Of a stretch of 35,099 nucleotides of DNA, positions 24,711 through 32,050 are shown piece by piece (the first letter of the stretch is position 1; every line of letters begins with the position of its first letter). The notes under the pieces were generated by a model. That model made no database searches, was not told the origin of the DNA, and saw only the letters and a program-made list of their open reading frames with translations. This stretch comes from a virus: positions 1 to 35,099 of IMG/VR virus record IMGVR_UViG_3300010368_000042. One strand, 5' to 3'. A program made the translations under genes and the position numbers.

Positions 24711-24892
24711 TTTTTAACTCCACATAGTTTTCTAAGATCGTGAATACTTGCATCATATAAAGTATTAACACATGATCGGTTAAGTGTTTCTAGCCGTTCA
24801 ATTTGCATTTCGTAATCCTTCATTACGCTAAAAATAATTAACATAAAGATTGTTCCTGCAAATACGGCTAAGTAGAAGTGAGTGTTTTTCAT
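24707..24892 (-). CDS. Small membrane protein
   Basis: The 61-aa protein starts KNTHFYLAVFAGTIFMLIIF, giving a membrane anchor at about 5-24, followed by a helical tail with two Cys (SCVNT and LRKLCGVKK). No lipobox is present. It is the first gene downstream of a likely promoter at 24927-24954 and overlaps the next small membrane gene. A role in host takeover or membrane defence is possible but not shown. Confidence 0.6.
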   Translation of the reverse strand: MKNTHFYLAVFAGTIFMLIIFSVMKDYEMQIERLETLNRSCVNTLYDASIHDLRKLCGVKK

Positions 24893-24926
24893 TTTATTTA
24901 ATTCCGTTTCGTTTGTTGATGTAGTT

Positions 24927-24954
24927 ATTATATATCAACTATTATTAAATACAA
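24927..24954 (-). promoter_or_regulatory. Putative sigma70 promoter for the nucleotide-metabolism genes
   Basis: On the minus strand, TATAAT (24932-24927) lies 16 bases downstream of TTGTAT (24954-24949). The -10 is perfect, the -35 only half so. GTTGAT (24915-24920) and ATCAAC (24934-24939) flank the -10 as an inverted repeat, which could be an operator. It lies in the 67-bp gap before the small membrane gene. Confidence 0.5.
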
Positions 24955-24959
24955 CACTT

Positions 24960-25322
24960 TTATGTATTATTTTCTAATATATTTATTATCTTAATAATCT
25001 CAATCTTTGCAGCTTCAAAGCCTTTGCAGATTATTGCGATGTAACCCAGTGAGTTTAGGTATGCTATCCAGTCTTTTTGTTCTGACGATGTGGTGCTGCC
25101 TTTTGTTCTTTTCATTTCAATAAATAGCCATAGTGATGGAATCATTAGATCAGGTATGCCAGGAACTACGCCTGTATTCTTCAAAGTCATAGCTGTAGAT
25201 TTAGATCTATAGCCTCCGTTTGGTATCGAAAATATACGATGCTGCGGATAAGTCTTTCGCATCCAGCTAACTAGGTGCATCTGCTCCCAATCCTCGGAAG
25301 GTACTTTTATTTTATCAACCAT
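24960..25322 (-). CDS. VRR-NUC domain nuclease
   Basis: The 120-aa protein is a single VRR-NUC (PD-(D/E)XK) domain. The pattern is clear: SIPNGGYRSKSTAMTLKNTG (43-62), VPGIPDLMIP with the catalytic Asp, FIEMKRTKG with the E-x-K pair, then SSEQKDWIAYLNSLGY. Such phage enzymes may cut branched DNA or join recombination. I chose ATG 25322, just after the previous stop, over the GTG at 25355, which lies within the previous gene. Confidence 0.9.
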   Translation of the reverse strand: MVDKIKVPSEDWEQMHLVSWMRKTYPQHRIFSIPNGGYRSKSTAMTLKNTGVVPGIPDLMIPSLWLFIEMKRTKGSTTSSEQKDWIAYLNSLGYIAIICKGFEAAKIEIIKIINILENNT

Positions 25323-25323
25323 A

Positions 25324-25518
25324 TTAAAACCCGATCTCAATAACCCATTCCTCACACGCTCCGTTGGTAGCTGCGAAGTCCTCAGGCGGTGTCATATCAA
25401 ATTTAGTACATACGCCTTTAGTATCGTAATGATCGCAGTTATGGCACAAGTGTGGCGTTTTGGTGGCTATGTCTAGCCAGTCGGTGTAGTGTTTTGGTGG
25501 TGGGTGTCTAGTTGTCAT
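25324..25518 (-). CDS. Small Cys-rich phage protein
   Basis: The 64-aa protein has four Cys (25, 28, 37, 55: CHNCDHYDTKGVC … GAC) that could bind zinc or iron, and a conserved-looking end EEWVIEIGF. I chose ATG 25518, with GGATAT eight bases upstream, over an ATG at 25536 inside the helicase end. It overlaps the helicase stop by some bases. It may assist the neighbouring helicase or nuclease, but that is inferred from position only. Confidence 0.6.
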   Translation of the reverse strand: MTTRHPPPKHYTDWLDIATKTPHLCHNCDHYDTKGVCTKFDMTPPEDFAATNGACEEWVIEIGF

Positions 25519-27100
25519 GGTTGTATATCCTATCAATAATTTTAAAAAACTTACCGTCTTTCTTATAGCTTAGTAAATCAGGACACTTACCTTTATTCAT
25601 CAACTCAGCTATATCAATCAAATCAGCAGAATCATAATTCAATATTACATTGGCTTTATGTGCTATCTCAGCCAGTAGTTTACGTGCTTTGCTTCCGGCC
25701 CATCCATCGTGCATTATGGTGCAATACTCTGTTATTGCTGGGTCAGACAGTCCGCCATAATAACTCACTTTCAACATTTCAATGCCGCTTGTCTTGCTAG
25801 TGTGTTTACTCCACGACCAACTATTAACCTCTAATTCACTCAAGCCGGTCATGATGTCGTCCTGGTGTAATACTAATAACTTCTCTTTAGGCGGTGGGAA
25901 AGGCGTTCCGCAACACGGGCAAATAGGTACTGAGATATGCACGATCTCGCTGCAAGTGTCGCATAGTCTAACGGGGGCTTCGCCGTCACCGCTTCCGCCC
26001 TTCTTAGGTGGCGTGACGTTGGTAATTGGCCCGTGTGTTTCTACCGCTCCGGCAAAGTCTAATACTAAGCAATGATCTGTATGCTCCTTAACCCGTAATC
26101 CACGACCACACATCTGCACATACAGACTGGCTGACATTGTCGGCCGTAATAATGCAATCAGGTCTATATTCGGCGCATCAAATCCAGTCGTCAAAATGTT
26201 AGCGTTAGTTAATGCTTGAATTTTACCTTCTTTAAACTCTCGCAATATACGATCACGATCTAAGCCGCTTGTTTTACCTGTAACACATGCGGCCGTAATT
26301 CCACGATCTATTAAAACGTCTTTAATATGCTCGGCATGTTCTACGCCAGTGCAGAAAAATAACCAATGCTTGCGGCCTTCTGCTAGTGATATGACTTCAT
26401 CAACTACTCGAGCGTTATTGTCAAAAGTATCAACTGCGGCTTGTAATTCGCTTTCTATAAATTCACCACCTCGCTTATGTACGCCATCAGTATTAAGTTT
26501 TGATCGTGTTACCTTTGAGCGTAAAAATGCCAAGTGCTTTTTATGTATCAATTCTTCAATACTTACTGGCTCAATAAGATCGTCAAACAATGCTGGCTTG
26601 TCAGTGATTAACCCGTGGCCTAGTCTAAATGGGGTAGCCGTCAAGCCAATAATCCTAAGTGCTGGATTGATAACTAACAGCTCGCTAATTAACGTGCGAT
26701 AGCCGCCTTCTTCTTTATGGCTGATGAGGTGACATTCATCAACCAGTATTAAGTCAATGTGGCCTAACTGTTTAGATCGTTTAGCCACTGATTGAATAGC
26801 TGCAAATGTTATCGGCTCGCCTAATTCTTTTTTATTAAGGCTAGCAGAATATATCCCCATTGGTGCGCCTTTCCAATGTTCACGCATCTTTTCTGCATTT
26901 TGGCTGATAAGCTCCTTCTGATGGGTCAACATTAACACGCGAGTATCAGGCCAGTTTTGTACTGCATCCTTACACAATGCAGCCACAATATGGCTCTTAC
27001 CTGCTCCTGTAGGTAACACTAGGCATGGGTTGCCGGCGTTATGTGATAGCCAGTCATAGAGCATATCTATTGTGCGTTGTTGGTAGTCGCGGAGTTTCAT
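25508..27100 (-). CDS. Superfamily 2 DEAD/DEAH-type helicase
   Basis: The 530-aa protein has the SF2 motifs: KLRDYQQRTID at the start (Q-like), LPTGAGKS (Walker A, 29-36), LILVDECH (Walker B, 117-124), GLTATP (152-157), and in the second domain TNANILTTGFDAP and QMCGRGLRV (motif VI). A four-Cys zinc ribbon (CDTC … CPCCG, about 383-400) follows, then a C-terminal region without a clear motif. RecG/RadD-like branch-migration or repair roles are likely. Its start overlaps the Mom-like gene stop by ATGA. Confidence 0.92.
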   Translation of the reverse strand: MKLRDYQQRTIDMLYDWLSHNAGNPCLVLPTGAGKSHIVAALCKDAVQNWPDTRVLMLTHQKELISQNAEKMREHWKGAPMGIYSASLNKKELGEPITFAAIQSVAKRSKQLGHIDLILVDECHLISHKEEGGYRTLISELLVINPALRIIGLTATPFRLGHGLITDKPALFDDLIEPVSIEELIHKKHLAFLRSKVTRSKLNTDGVHKRGGEFIESELQAAVDTFDNNARVVDEVISLAEGRKHWLFFCTGVEHAEHIKDVLIDRGITAACVTGKTSGLDRDRILREFKEGKIQALTNANILTTGFDAPNIDLIALLRPTMSASLYVQMCGRGLRVKEHTDHCLVLDFAGAVETHGPITNVTPPKKGGSGDGEAPVRLCDTCSEIVHISVPICPCCGTPFPPPKEKLLVLHQDDIMTGLSELEVNSWSWSKHTSKTSGIEMLKVSYYGGLSDPAITEYCTIMHDGWAGSKARKLLAEIAHKANVILNYDSADLIDIAELMNKGKCPDLLSYKKDGKFFKIIDRIYNHDN

Positions 27101-27708
27101 TTAGGGTAATCCATTATTTTATATTTTAAGTTATTAAGCATGTGACGTTTTTCTGTCTTGCTGCCAATAAAGTAAACGTATCTATGCTTTCTGCTTCTAG
27201 GTACTAATTTAAAATCATCGCCATATTTAGCGCGTATAGCTTTTGCTCTATTTGGCACGCCTCTAAACTCATCTGCAATAGTAATTCCATGTAAATGCTC
27301 TTTACCTTTTATTTGCCAGTCAGTACGCTTTGCACTTAATCCACAGTAAATAAAATTAGTAGCTTGGTAAACTATGCCTAAATGATCATGTGCAATATCA
27401 GCAAATGAAACAATTGCTTTTGGTCTTTCAATAACTTTTAATGATTGTCCAACTAAAAAACTTGCCTCATTTTTTCGGTTATATTTTAAGCATAATCTGT
27501 TTAGCTCAATAACTTTATCAGCATAATTTTCACCTAATAAACCTTTTCTCATTGGTGAACTAGGCGGCGTTCCATAGGTTACAACACCGATCAATTCTTC
27601 ATTATCATAAAGTCCAAAAGCATAACTAATTGATGGAATGCGTTTTGCATAATGAATATCTAATAAAAATGGATAGGTTAGTTTTGATTCTATTTGTTTA
27701 ACTATCAT
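27097..27708 (-). CDS. Mom-like DNA adenine modification protein (GNAT-type fold)
   Basis: This 203-aa protein resembles the Mom family, which in phage Mu adds a methylcarbamoyl group to adenine to block host restriction. Key blocks are LIGVVTYGTPPSS (39-51), IVSFADIAHDHLGIVYQATN (99-118), KHRYVYFIGSK (174-184) and the ending YKIMDYPK (196-203). I used ATG 27708, which has AGGA upstream and overlaps the nuclease stop, rather than an upstream ATG at 27735. The call is from recalled family patterns; a plain acetyltransferase is the alternative. A methyltransferase gene and an Nmad5-like gene in the same region support a modification role. Confidence 0.72.
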   Translation of the reverse strand: MIVKQIESKLTYPFLLDIHYAKRIPSISYAFGLYDNEELIGVVTYGTPPSSPMRKGLLGENYADKVIELNRLCLKYNRKNEASFLVGQSLKVIERPKAIVSFADIAHDHLGIVYQATNFIYCGLSAKRTDWQIKGKEHLHGITIADEFRGVPNRAKAIRAKYGDDFKLVPRSRKHRYVYFIGSKTEKRHMLNNLKYKIMDYPK

Positions 27709-28729
27709 TTTCAATAATCCTAGCACCCATATCATCCCTCAATTCACGAACAAACCCATCCCCATCAGCACAAGCATCAGGATTAGCCACAATCTCACTG
27801 GATAGATAACCGTCAGCACCGTTTAACACTTTCTTACCATTGATAACATATACTGCGTGCCATTCATCTTTAGCTGGCTCAATATCCCACGGTGTTAAAT
27901 CAGGATGTAACACATGGCTATCACAACCAACATACTGAGCATCGTTCGGTATAACATCATCCCAGCGACCACAATGCCAAGTGCTATCCTCTTTAGCCGT
28001 TGAAAAGGCGCAAGTTCGACAATTAACCTCTTTAGTTAGCTTAGTCTTATGGCAAAACTCATGGCTATTACAAAAACGACACTCAAAGTAAGTAGGGTCA
28101 TCACTTAAACCTACTGGCATACGCTCAGACATGGTGATCTTTTGTCCGCGTTCGATTGCTTTTATGGCTGCTGGTTTGTCTAGTTCGATGCGTTCCGTGT
28201 AAATACGATCATCATCTTTACAGATAGCCAAGTAAAATCCACGGTCAATATCTTTACCGAACATATAAGTATTAATCTGCGTCCAGTGCATAGGCTTAGA
28301 TTCTTTTAATCCTTTCTTTTCTAAATCGTCAAATGACTTTTTAGAGTGAGTTTTAAATTCCGCTACGTGCCTGCTCTTAGGCGCTTCTGGCAGTCCGCTT
28401 TCAATAATACCGTCTAAGCTACCACTGACATGCTTGCCGAAGTTAATACGCGATTGTGTGCTAGTGGTATTACGAATATCTATACCAATGGCGCGTAGAT
28501 CACTGACTATGGTTGATTCTTCGTTATGACCTCTGCGGAATAATCTTAAAATACGGCCTGGGAATGGTTCTTTGATTGCCCAATGGAACTGCAACCAAAG
28601 CTTTCTATCGCATTTGTCGCCTAGCATTGATACGCCTAGATGTGGGCGCGGTTGTTCTTTTGCATTTAATTGTTGGTGATATGCGTCTATTAGTGCAACT
28701 GTGGTGTTTTGATTTTCTGGTATTTTCAT
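27698..28729 (-). CDS. Cas4/RecB-like PD-(D/E)XK exonuclease
   Basis: The 343-aa protein has the nuclease core: GHNEES (67-72), VSGSLDG with Asp106, AEFKTHS with Glu124 and Lys126, and QINTYM with Gln151 and Tyr155. Eight or more Cys lie in the second half (FECRFCNSHEFCH, NCRTC, WHCG, VGCDSH), which could bind a zinc or iron-sulphur centre as in Cas4/AddB. It may resect ends for the RecA-like ATPase and the SSB-like protein of the same strand. It overlaps the methyltransferase by ATGA. Confidence 0.82.
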   Translation of the reverse strand: MKIPENQNTTVALIDAYHQQLNAKEQPRPHLGVSMLGDKCDRKLWLQFHWAIKEPFPGRILRLFRRGHNEESTIVSDLRAIGIDIRNTTSTQSRINFGKHVSGSLDGIIESGLPEAPKSRHVAEFKTHSKKSFDDLEKKGLKESKPMHWTQINTYMFGKDIDRGFYLAICKDDDRIYTERIELDKPAAIKAIERGQKITMSERMPVGLSDDPTYFECRFCNSHEFCHKTKLTKEVNCRTCAFSTAKEDSTWHCGRWDDVIPNDAQYVGCDSHVLHPDLTPWDIEPAKDEWHAVYVINGKKVLNGADGYLSSEIVANPDACADGDGFVRELRDDMGARIIENDS

Positions 28730-29460
28730 TTTATTTCACCAATACTAGACTCAATTCTATTTTTAGCTATTTGGAAATACTTATCGTCTTTTTCAATACC
28801 TATGAAATTCCTATTTGTATTTACACAAGCTACTCCTGTAGTTCCGCTTCCCATTGTAAAATCTAAAATTGTTTCGTTTTCTTGCGTATATGTTTTAATT
28901 AAATACTCCATAAGCAATACTGGCTTTTGTGTTGGATGCAAACTTCCTTTTCTTATTTTATCAAACTCAATAAGAGTAATTGGGTTTTTAAGGTCGTATG
29001 TTTTTTTTAATGGTTTATAACCAACACTCGATGCGCTTTGACTATCTGACATTCCACCTGCTTTTATTGGCTTATCACGAATTATCATTTGCGGATAATA
29101 TTTTGTAGGCTCACCTTTGCTTGTAAATATTATAATATCTTCAGTTTGTTGCATTGGTCTAAATCTTGCATAAGACATACCACTTGGAATTTTTTTATTC
29201 CAATCCCATCTATATTTAAAAGATTTTATATTGCTTGTTATTAATAAACTTGTAAAAGGTTCATTACCAAACAATGCAATAACCCCATTAGGTTTAATAA
29301 TTCGCTTTAACTCAAACCACATTTTTTCAAAAGGTATAACACTATCCCATTTGCAAGCAGTAGTGCCATACGGCGGATCGGTAATAATTGCATCAACACT
29401 TCCGTTAGGTATAGACTTCATCAACTCTAAACAGTCGCCGTGCATTAAATCATATTTCAT
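28726..29460 (-). CDS. DNA methyltransferase (N6-adenine or N4-cytosine)
   Basis: The 244-aa protein has the catalytic motif DPPYG (28-32) near the N-terminus and the SAM motif DFTMGSGTTG (200-209) near the C-terminus, with HPTQKP (175-180) between, the order of the beta class. The DPPYG form fits adenine-N6 more than cytosine-N4. No specificity domain is large enough to read. As a phage orphan enzyme it may protect DNA from host restriction. SD GGATAATAAA precedes the ATG. A terminator lies just upstream on this strand. Confidence 0.92.
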   Translation of the reverse strand: MKYDLMHGDCLELMKSIPNGSVDAIITDPPYGTTACKWDSVIPFEKMWFELKRIIKPNGVIALFGNEPFTSLLITSNIKSFKYRWDWNKKIPSGMSYARFRPMQQTEDIIIFTSKGEPTKYYPQMIIRDKPIKAGGMSDSQSASSVGYKPLKKTYDLKNPITLIEFDKIRKGSLHPTQKPVLLMEYLIKTYTQENETILDFTMGSGTTGVACVNTNRNFIGIEKDDKYFQIAKNRIESSIGEIK

Positions 29461-29473
29461 TTTATTATCCTAA

Positions 29474-29512
29474 CAAAAAAAGCCCCATTATTAAACATAC
29501 AATAACAGGGCT
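29474..29512 (-). terminator. Strong intrinsic terminator (minus strand)
   Basis: A 12-bp stem (29481-29492 with 29501-29512, two G-U) with an 8-nt loop is followed by seven T on the minus strand. It closes the recombination operon (31647-29524) just before the methyltransferase gene, so the downstream genes need read-through, antitermination or another promoter. Confidence 0.88.
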
Positions 29513-29523
29513 GTAACACTACA

Positions 29524-30000
29524 TTATTTTGCCCAAGGCGCTTTGGCTTTAGTAGTTTCCGGTTGCGTTGCTTTCGCTGCCGGTGTTGGTAACTCAGCGC
29601 CATCTAGTGATTTAAAGGCTTTGATTTCGTTAGTTGGCTCGTAGCCTTCTTGCTTACGTGTTGCCAACTTAATCAATAAACTAGCCCCTAATAATTCGTC
29701 AGTGTCATTAACTTTAGCTAGTCCAACGGCTCGCATGATCTCGCCTAGTTGTTGCCGGCCGATGTTCTCAGCCACGCTAGAGGCGTTCTTAATGTTGATG
29801 TTACCAAAAACGATACGACCTTCATGAGTAGGGCCAGTAATATCATAGCGAACAGCGATGAATTGACCTGTTCCGTTCTTGGTGGCTTTAATATCTGCCT
29901 TAGTGATTGTTGCTGAGTACCAGCCATCAGGTAAAACTGTAAATTCGCCGTTACCTACTGGTAATTCGTCTACATTGTACTCAAAGTCTAAACTTGCCAT
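29524..30000 (-). CDS. SSB-like protein (DUF669)
   Basis: The 158-aa protein has the DUF669 pattern: FEYNVDELPVGNGEFTVLPD at the start, then WYSATITKADIKATKNGTGQ, GRIVFGNINIKN and the ending APWAK after an Ala/Pro/Lys-rich linker. Family members have an OB-like fold and probably act as single-strand DNA-binding proteins. It lies in the same operon as the RecA-like ATPase, the kind of pair seen for Sak4 plus SSB. It lacks the acidic DDDIPF-type end of bacterial SSB. Confidence 0.82.
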   Translation of the reverse strand: MASLDFEYNVDELPVGNGEFTVLPDGWYSATITKADIKATKNGTGQFIAVRYDITGPTHEGRIVFGNINIKNASSVAENIGRQQLGEIMRAVGLAKVNDTDELLGASLLIKLATRKQEGYEPTNEIKAFKSLDGAELPTPAAKATQPETTKAKAPWAK

Positions 30001-30035
30001 TTTATATCCTTTATATTATTAAATTAAAATACTAC

Positions 30036-30425
30036 TTATTTAGTAAGGGTAATTCCAAAACTAGCACGTCCTGGCTTGCTAGTGATAGCGTCTAACAAAG
30101 GCGTTGTAATATCTTTGCTGGCTGCCTTCCAAAGTGCTGAGTTAATCTCAGCAGACCATCGGAATAGACTGCTTAAATGCTCAGTCAATCCGTTTTCATC
30201 GGCTAATTCTTGCAGTTTTTCAGAATCAACCTTTCTAACCATACGACCGCCGATCTTGATTACATAACCTTCATCAGTCGTTATATTTTCAGTGCCTTGA
30301 AATGTTTCAGCAATACCAATCAATGATAATAGTTTGTCCTCAATCTCACGGCGTTGCTCAGTCGCTTGTCTTTCAGCTTCTTTTAGTTCTAGCCATTGTT
30401 GGCTAAGTGTGGATAGTTCGTTCAT
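30036..30425 (-). CDS. Conserved phage protein in the recombination operon
   Basis: The 129-aa protein begins with a helical coiled coil (QWLELKEAERQATEQRREIEDKL, outline) and a small beta part (TTDEGYVIKIGGRMVRKVD). Its C-terminal part (RWSAEINSALWKAASKDI, then SFGITLTK) is not recognised. The same type of protein sits between the RecA-like ATPase and SSB-like genes in other phages, so it may help them. It overlaps the Nmad5-like gene by ATGA. Confidence 0.6.
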   Translation of the reverse strand: MNELSTLSQQWLELKEAERQATEQRREIEDKLLSLIGIAETFQGTENITTDEGYVIKIGGRMVRKVDSEKLQELADENGLTEHLSSLFRWSAEINSALWKAASKDITTPLLDAITSKPGRASFGITLTK

Positions 30426-30907
30426 GATTTAAACCCCAACTCTTTTAATGAATCCATTAATGCTGTAGTTGTTACTGCCATGCTATTTACTGTAGGCTCA
30501 TTTTCAACTGGTAAATATTTATGTAAATCTTCTGGTAAAATTTCTTTTGCTTTTTTAAGTGTAAAACATCCGTAAATTACAGCTTCTAATTGTTTTTTAA
30601 TTTCATACTTTTTATCGCGTTGCGCTGCAAATAGAGAATGAAATTCTTTTACTTTTTCACGGTCTATATCACTGAATATATATTGACTATTTCTTACTTT
30701 AAATCTACCCAAACAACTGTAATTGTGAATATAAAGTGAATTAACTTCTAAATAATGGCTAATCTCTTTATTTTTTAAAGAATCAGGCAAAGCATTATAA
30801 GCTTGTTTATTTAGATATTCTTGTGTTTGAGAAATGTAATCAATATTAGGTAAAGCATTAATTACTTTATCAATAAATGTATCTCTTAAATTTTTAGTTA
30901 GTTTCAT
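30422..30907 (-). CDS. Nmad5-like protein (putative nucleotide modification-associated)
   Basis: The 161-aa protein starts KLTKNLRDTFIDKVINALPN and continues IDYISQTQEYLNKQAYNALP, a pattern I recall for the Nmad5 family (nucleotide modification-associated domain 5). This class was named from its occurrence in phages with modified bases; its reaction is unknown. The middle is charged and helical (YSCLGRFKVRNSQYIFSDID, outline), and no catalytic motif is obvious. It shares base 30907 with the ATPase stop. Assignment is from memory and moderate. Confidence 0.62.
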   Translation of the reverse strand: MKLTKNLRDTFIDKVINALPNIDYISQTQEYLNKQAYNALPDSLKNKEISHYLEVNSLYIHNYSCLGRFKVRNSQYIFSDIDREKVKEFHSLFAAQRDKKYEIKKQLEAVIYGCFTLKKAKEILPEDLHKYLPVENEPTVNSMAVTTTALMDSLKELGFKS

Positions 30908-31647
30908 TATGAAATAGCCTTAGTAATTGCATCATTGTAAGATTCCCAATCAAGCTTGAAGCTTTCAGGGAGTGAGTAGCGATTCTTAGCTAAATAAGCT
31001 GGCTTTTCTTGAGTGTAGATCATACGTTCACCATTACTAATTGCACGGCTACGCTCTTTATTAAATCCTACATCTTCTTTTTTAACTACTGTTTTGTAAT
31101 TGGCAAAAAATACACAATCAGCCCATTCCTGAATTAGTGCGCTAGAGCGAGTTTGTAGTTTAGGTTGGTAACGATCATAACTATCTACTTCCGGACTATC
31201 GAAGCGCTTAATCTCGCTATGTCCAATTAACACCACGTTCATATTCTTATCATTACGAAGCGCATTAAAGCCTTCTAAAATCTCACGCCATTTTTCAGCT
31301 AAGAACATTGCAGACTTACCGAAGGCCAGTTCTTTAGCATCGTGTGTAGCTTCGATTTCAGTGATAAGCACATTTTCTAACCAGTCGGCCGTATCTAAAA
31401 TAACTGTTTGATAGTTATGCTCATCGGTGTAAAGGATTTGCAACATATCCATAATATCTTGGCTAGTCTTAGCCACTGGAAAATAACTAACGTCTAGTGC
31501 GTCCAGTCCATCCTCGGCACAGATAAAGATAGGGTTAGGTGCTTGGCTTGCAAATGTACTTTTACCAATACCGTGTGTTGAATATAAGAAAATACGTGGT
31601 GGGCGTAGGTTCTTACCTTTTTTAATGCTGCCTAGTGAAATGGCCAT
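30907..31647 (-). CDS. RecA-like ATPase (Sak4 / AAA_24 type)
   Basis: The 246-aa protein has a RecA-type core: STHGIGKST (Walker A, 23-31), TVILDTADWLEN (Walker B, 81-92) and VVLIGHSEI, plus the family start KNLRPPRIFLY. It resembles Sak4-like single-strand annealing/exchange ATPases and AAA_24 phage proteins. I chose ATG 31647, with GGAG ten bases upstream, over an ATG at 31662. An SSB-like gene lies in the same operon. It is the first gene of the leftward block. Confidence 0.82.
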   Translation of the reverse strand: MAISLGSIKKGKNLRPPRIFLYSTHGIGKSTFASQAPNPIFICAEDGLDALDVSYFPVAKTSQDIMDMLQILYTDEHNYQTVILDTADWLENVLITEIEATHDAKELAFGKSAMFLAEKWREILEGFNALRNDKNMNVVLIGHSEIKRFDSPEVDSYDRYQPKLQTRSSALIQEWADCVFFANYKTVVKKEDVGFNKERSRAISNGERMIYTQEKPAYLAKNRYSLPESFKLDWESYNDAITKAIS

Positions 31648-31662
31648 GTCTTTTAACTCCAT

Positions 31663-31803
31663 TTTAATTAACGCCAGTCAGTGATCTGTTCGGCGAGTGA
31701 GTTCATATTAAACTATCTAATTATAAAAGTAAACAAATAATTATAAAATATGATAATATGTTTCTACTGTATTAAGTCACACAACAACCATAAAGGAATA
31801 ACA
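31663..31803. promoter_or_regulatory. Divergent AT-rich control region
   Basis: The 141-bp gap separates the leftward recombination block from the rightward replication block, so both must start here. It holds two TATAAT boxes readable on the minus strand (31720-31725 and 31739-31744), plus plus-strand TATGAT/ATAATATG sites near 31749-31760, but no good -35. The HTH protein encoded at 31804 may bind here. The exact promoters cannot be fixed by eye. Confidence 0.5.
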
Positions 31804-31986
31804 ATGAACGAAATTGAACTAATTAAACAACAATTGAAAGATCGTAACTTAAAGGCAGTTGCTTTGGCGGCTGATGTTAGCTCTGGCGCACTGTATAAGC
31901 TGATGGACGGGTCTACATCTAATCCGTCTTATGATCTTATTAGTAAGTTAAAAGTTTATTTGAATGTTGACCAATCAAAAAAGTAA
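31804..31986 (+). CDS. Cro-size XRE-family HTH protein
   Basis: The 60-aa protein is one HTH domain: KQQLKDRNLKAVALAADVSS gives helices 1-3 with the recognition part SGALYKLMDGSTSNPSYD, then a last helix (LISKLKVYLN). It is Cro-like in size and position: first gene rightward of a divergent control region. I took the ATG at 31804 with AAAGGAATAACA upstream; the longer open frame from 31750 is noncoding in look. No second CI-like repressor is seen in the window. Confidence 0.78.
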   Translation: MNEIELIKQQLKDRNLKAVALAADVSSGALYKLMDGSTSNPSYDLISKLKVYLNVDQSKK

Positions 31987-32050
31987 TTGTTGAATGGTAT
32001 GATTTAGAATTGCCACCAATAAATCTACATAGTTTTAAGAGGTATTAAAA

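Noticed and set aside
25782-26075. 97-aa plus-strand frame opposite the helicase gene
   Set aside because: It lies inside a gene with intact SF2 motifs on the other strand, has no SD, and its product has no recognisable pattern.
26349-26702. 117-aa plus-strand frame opposite the helicase
   Set aside because: Antisense shadow with no SD and Ser-rich composition.
31750-31803. Longer start for the HTH gene (ATG 31750)
   Set aside because: It would place coding in the AT-rich promoter region; ATG 31804 has a strong SD and starts the HTH domain normally.
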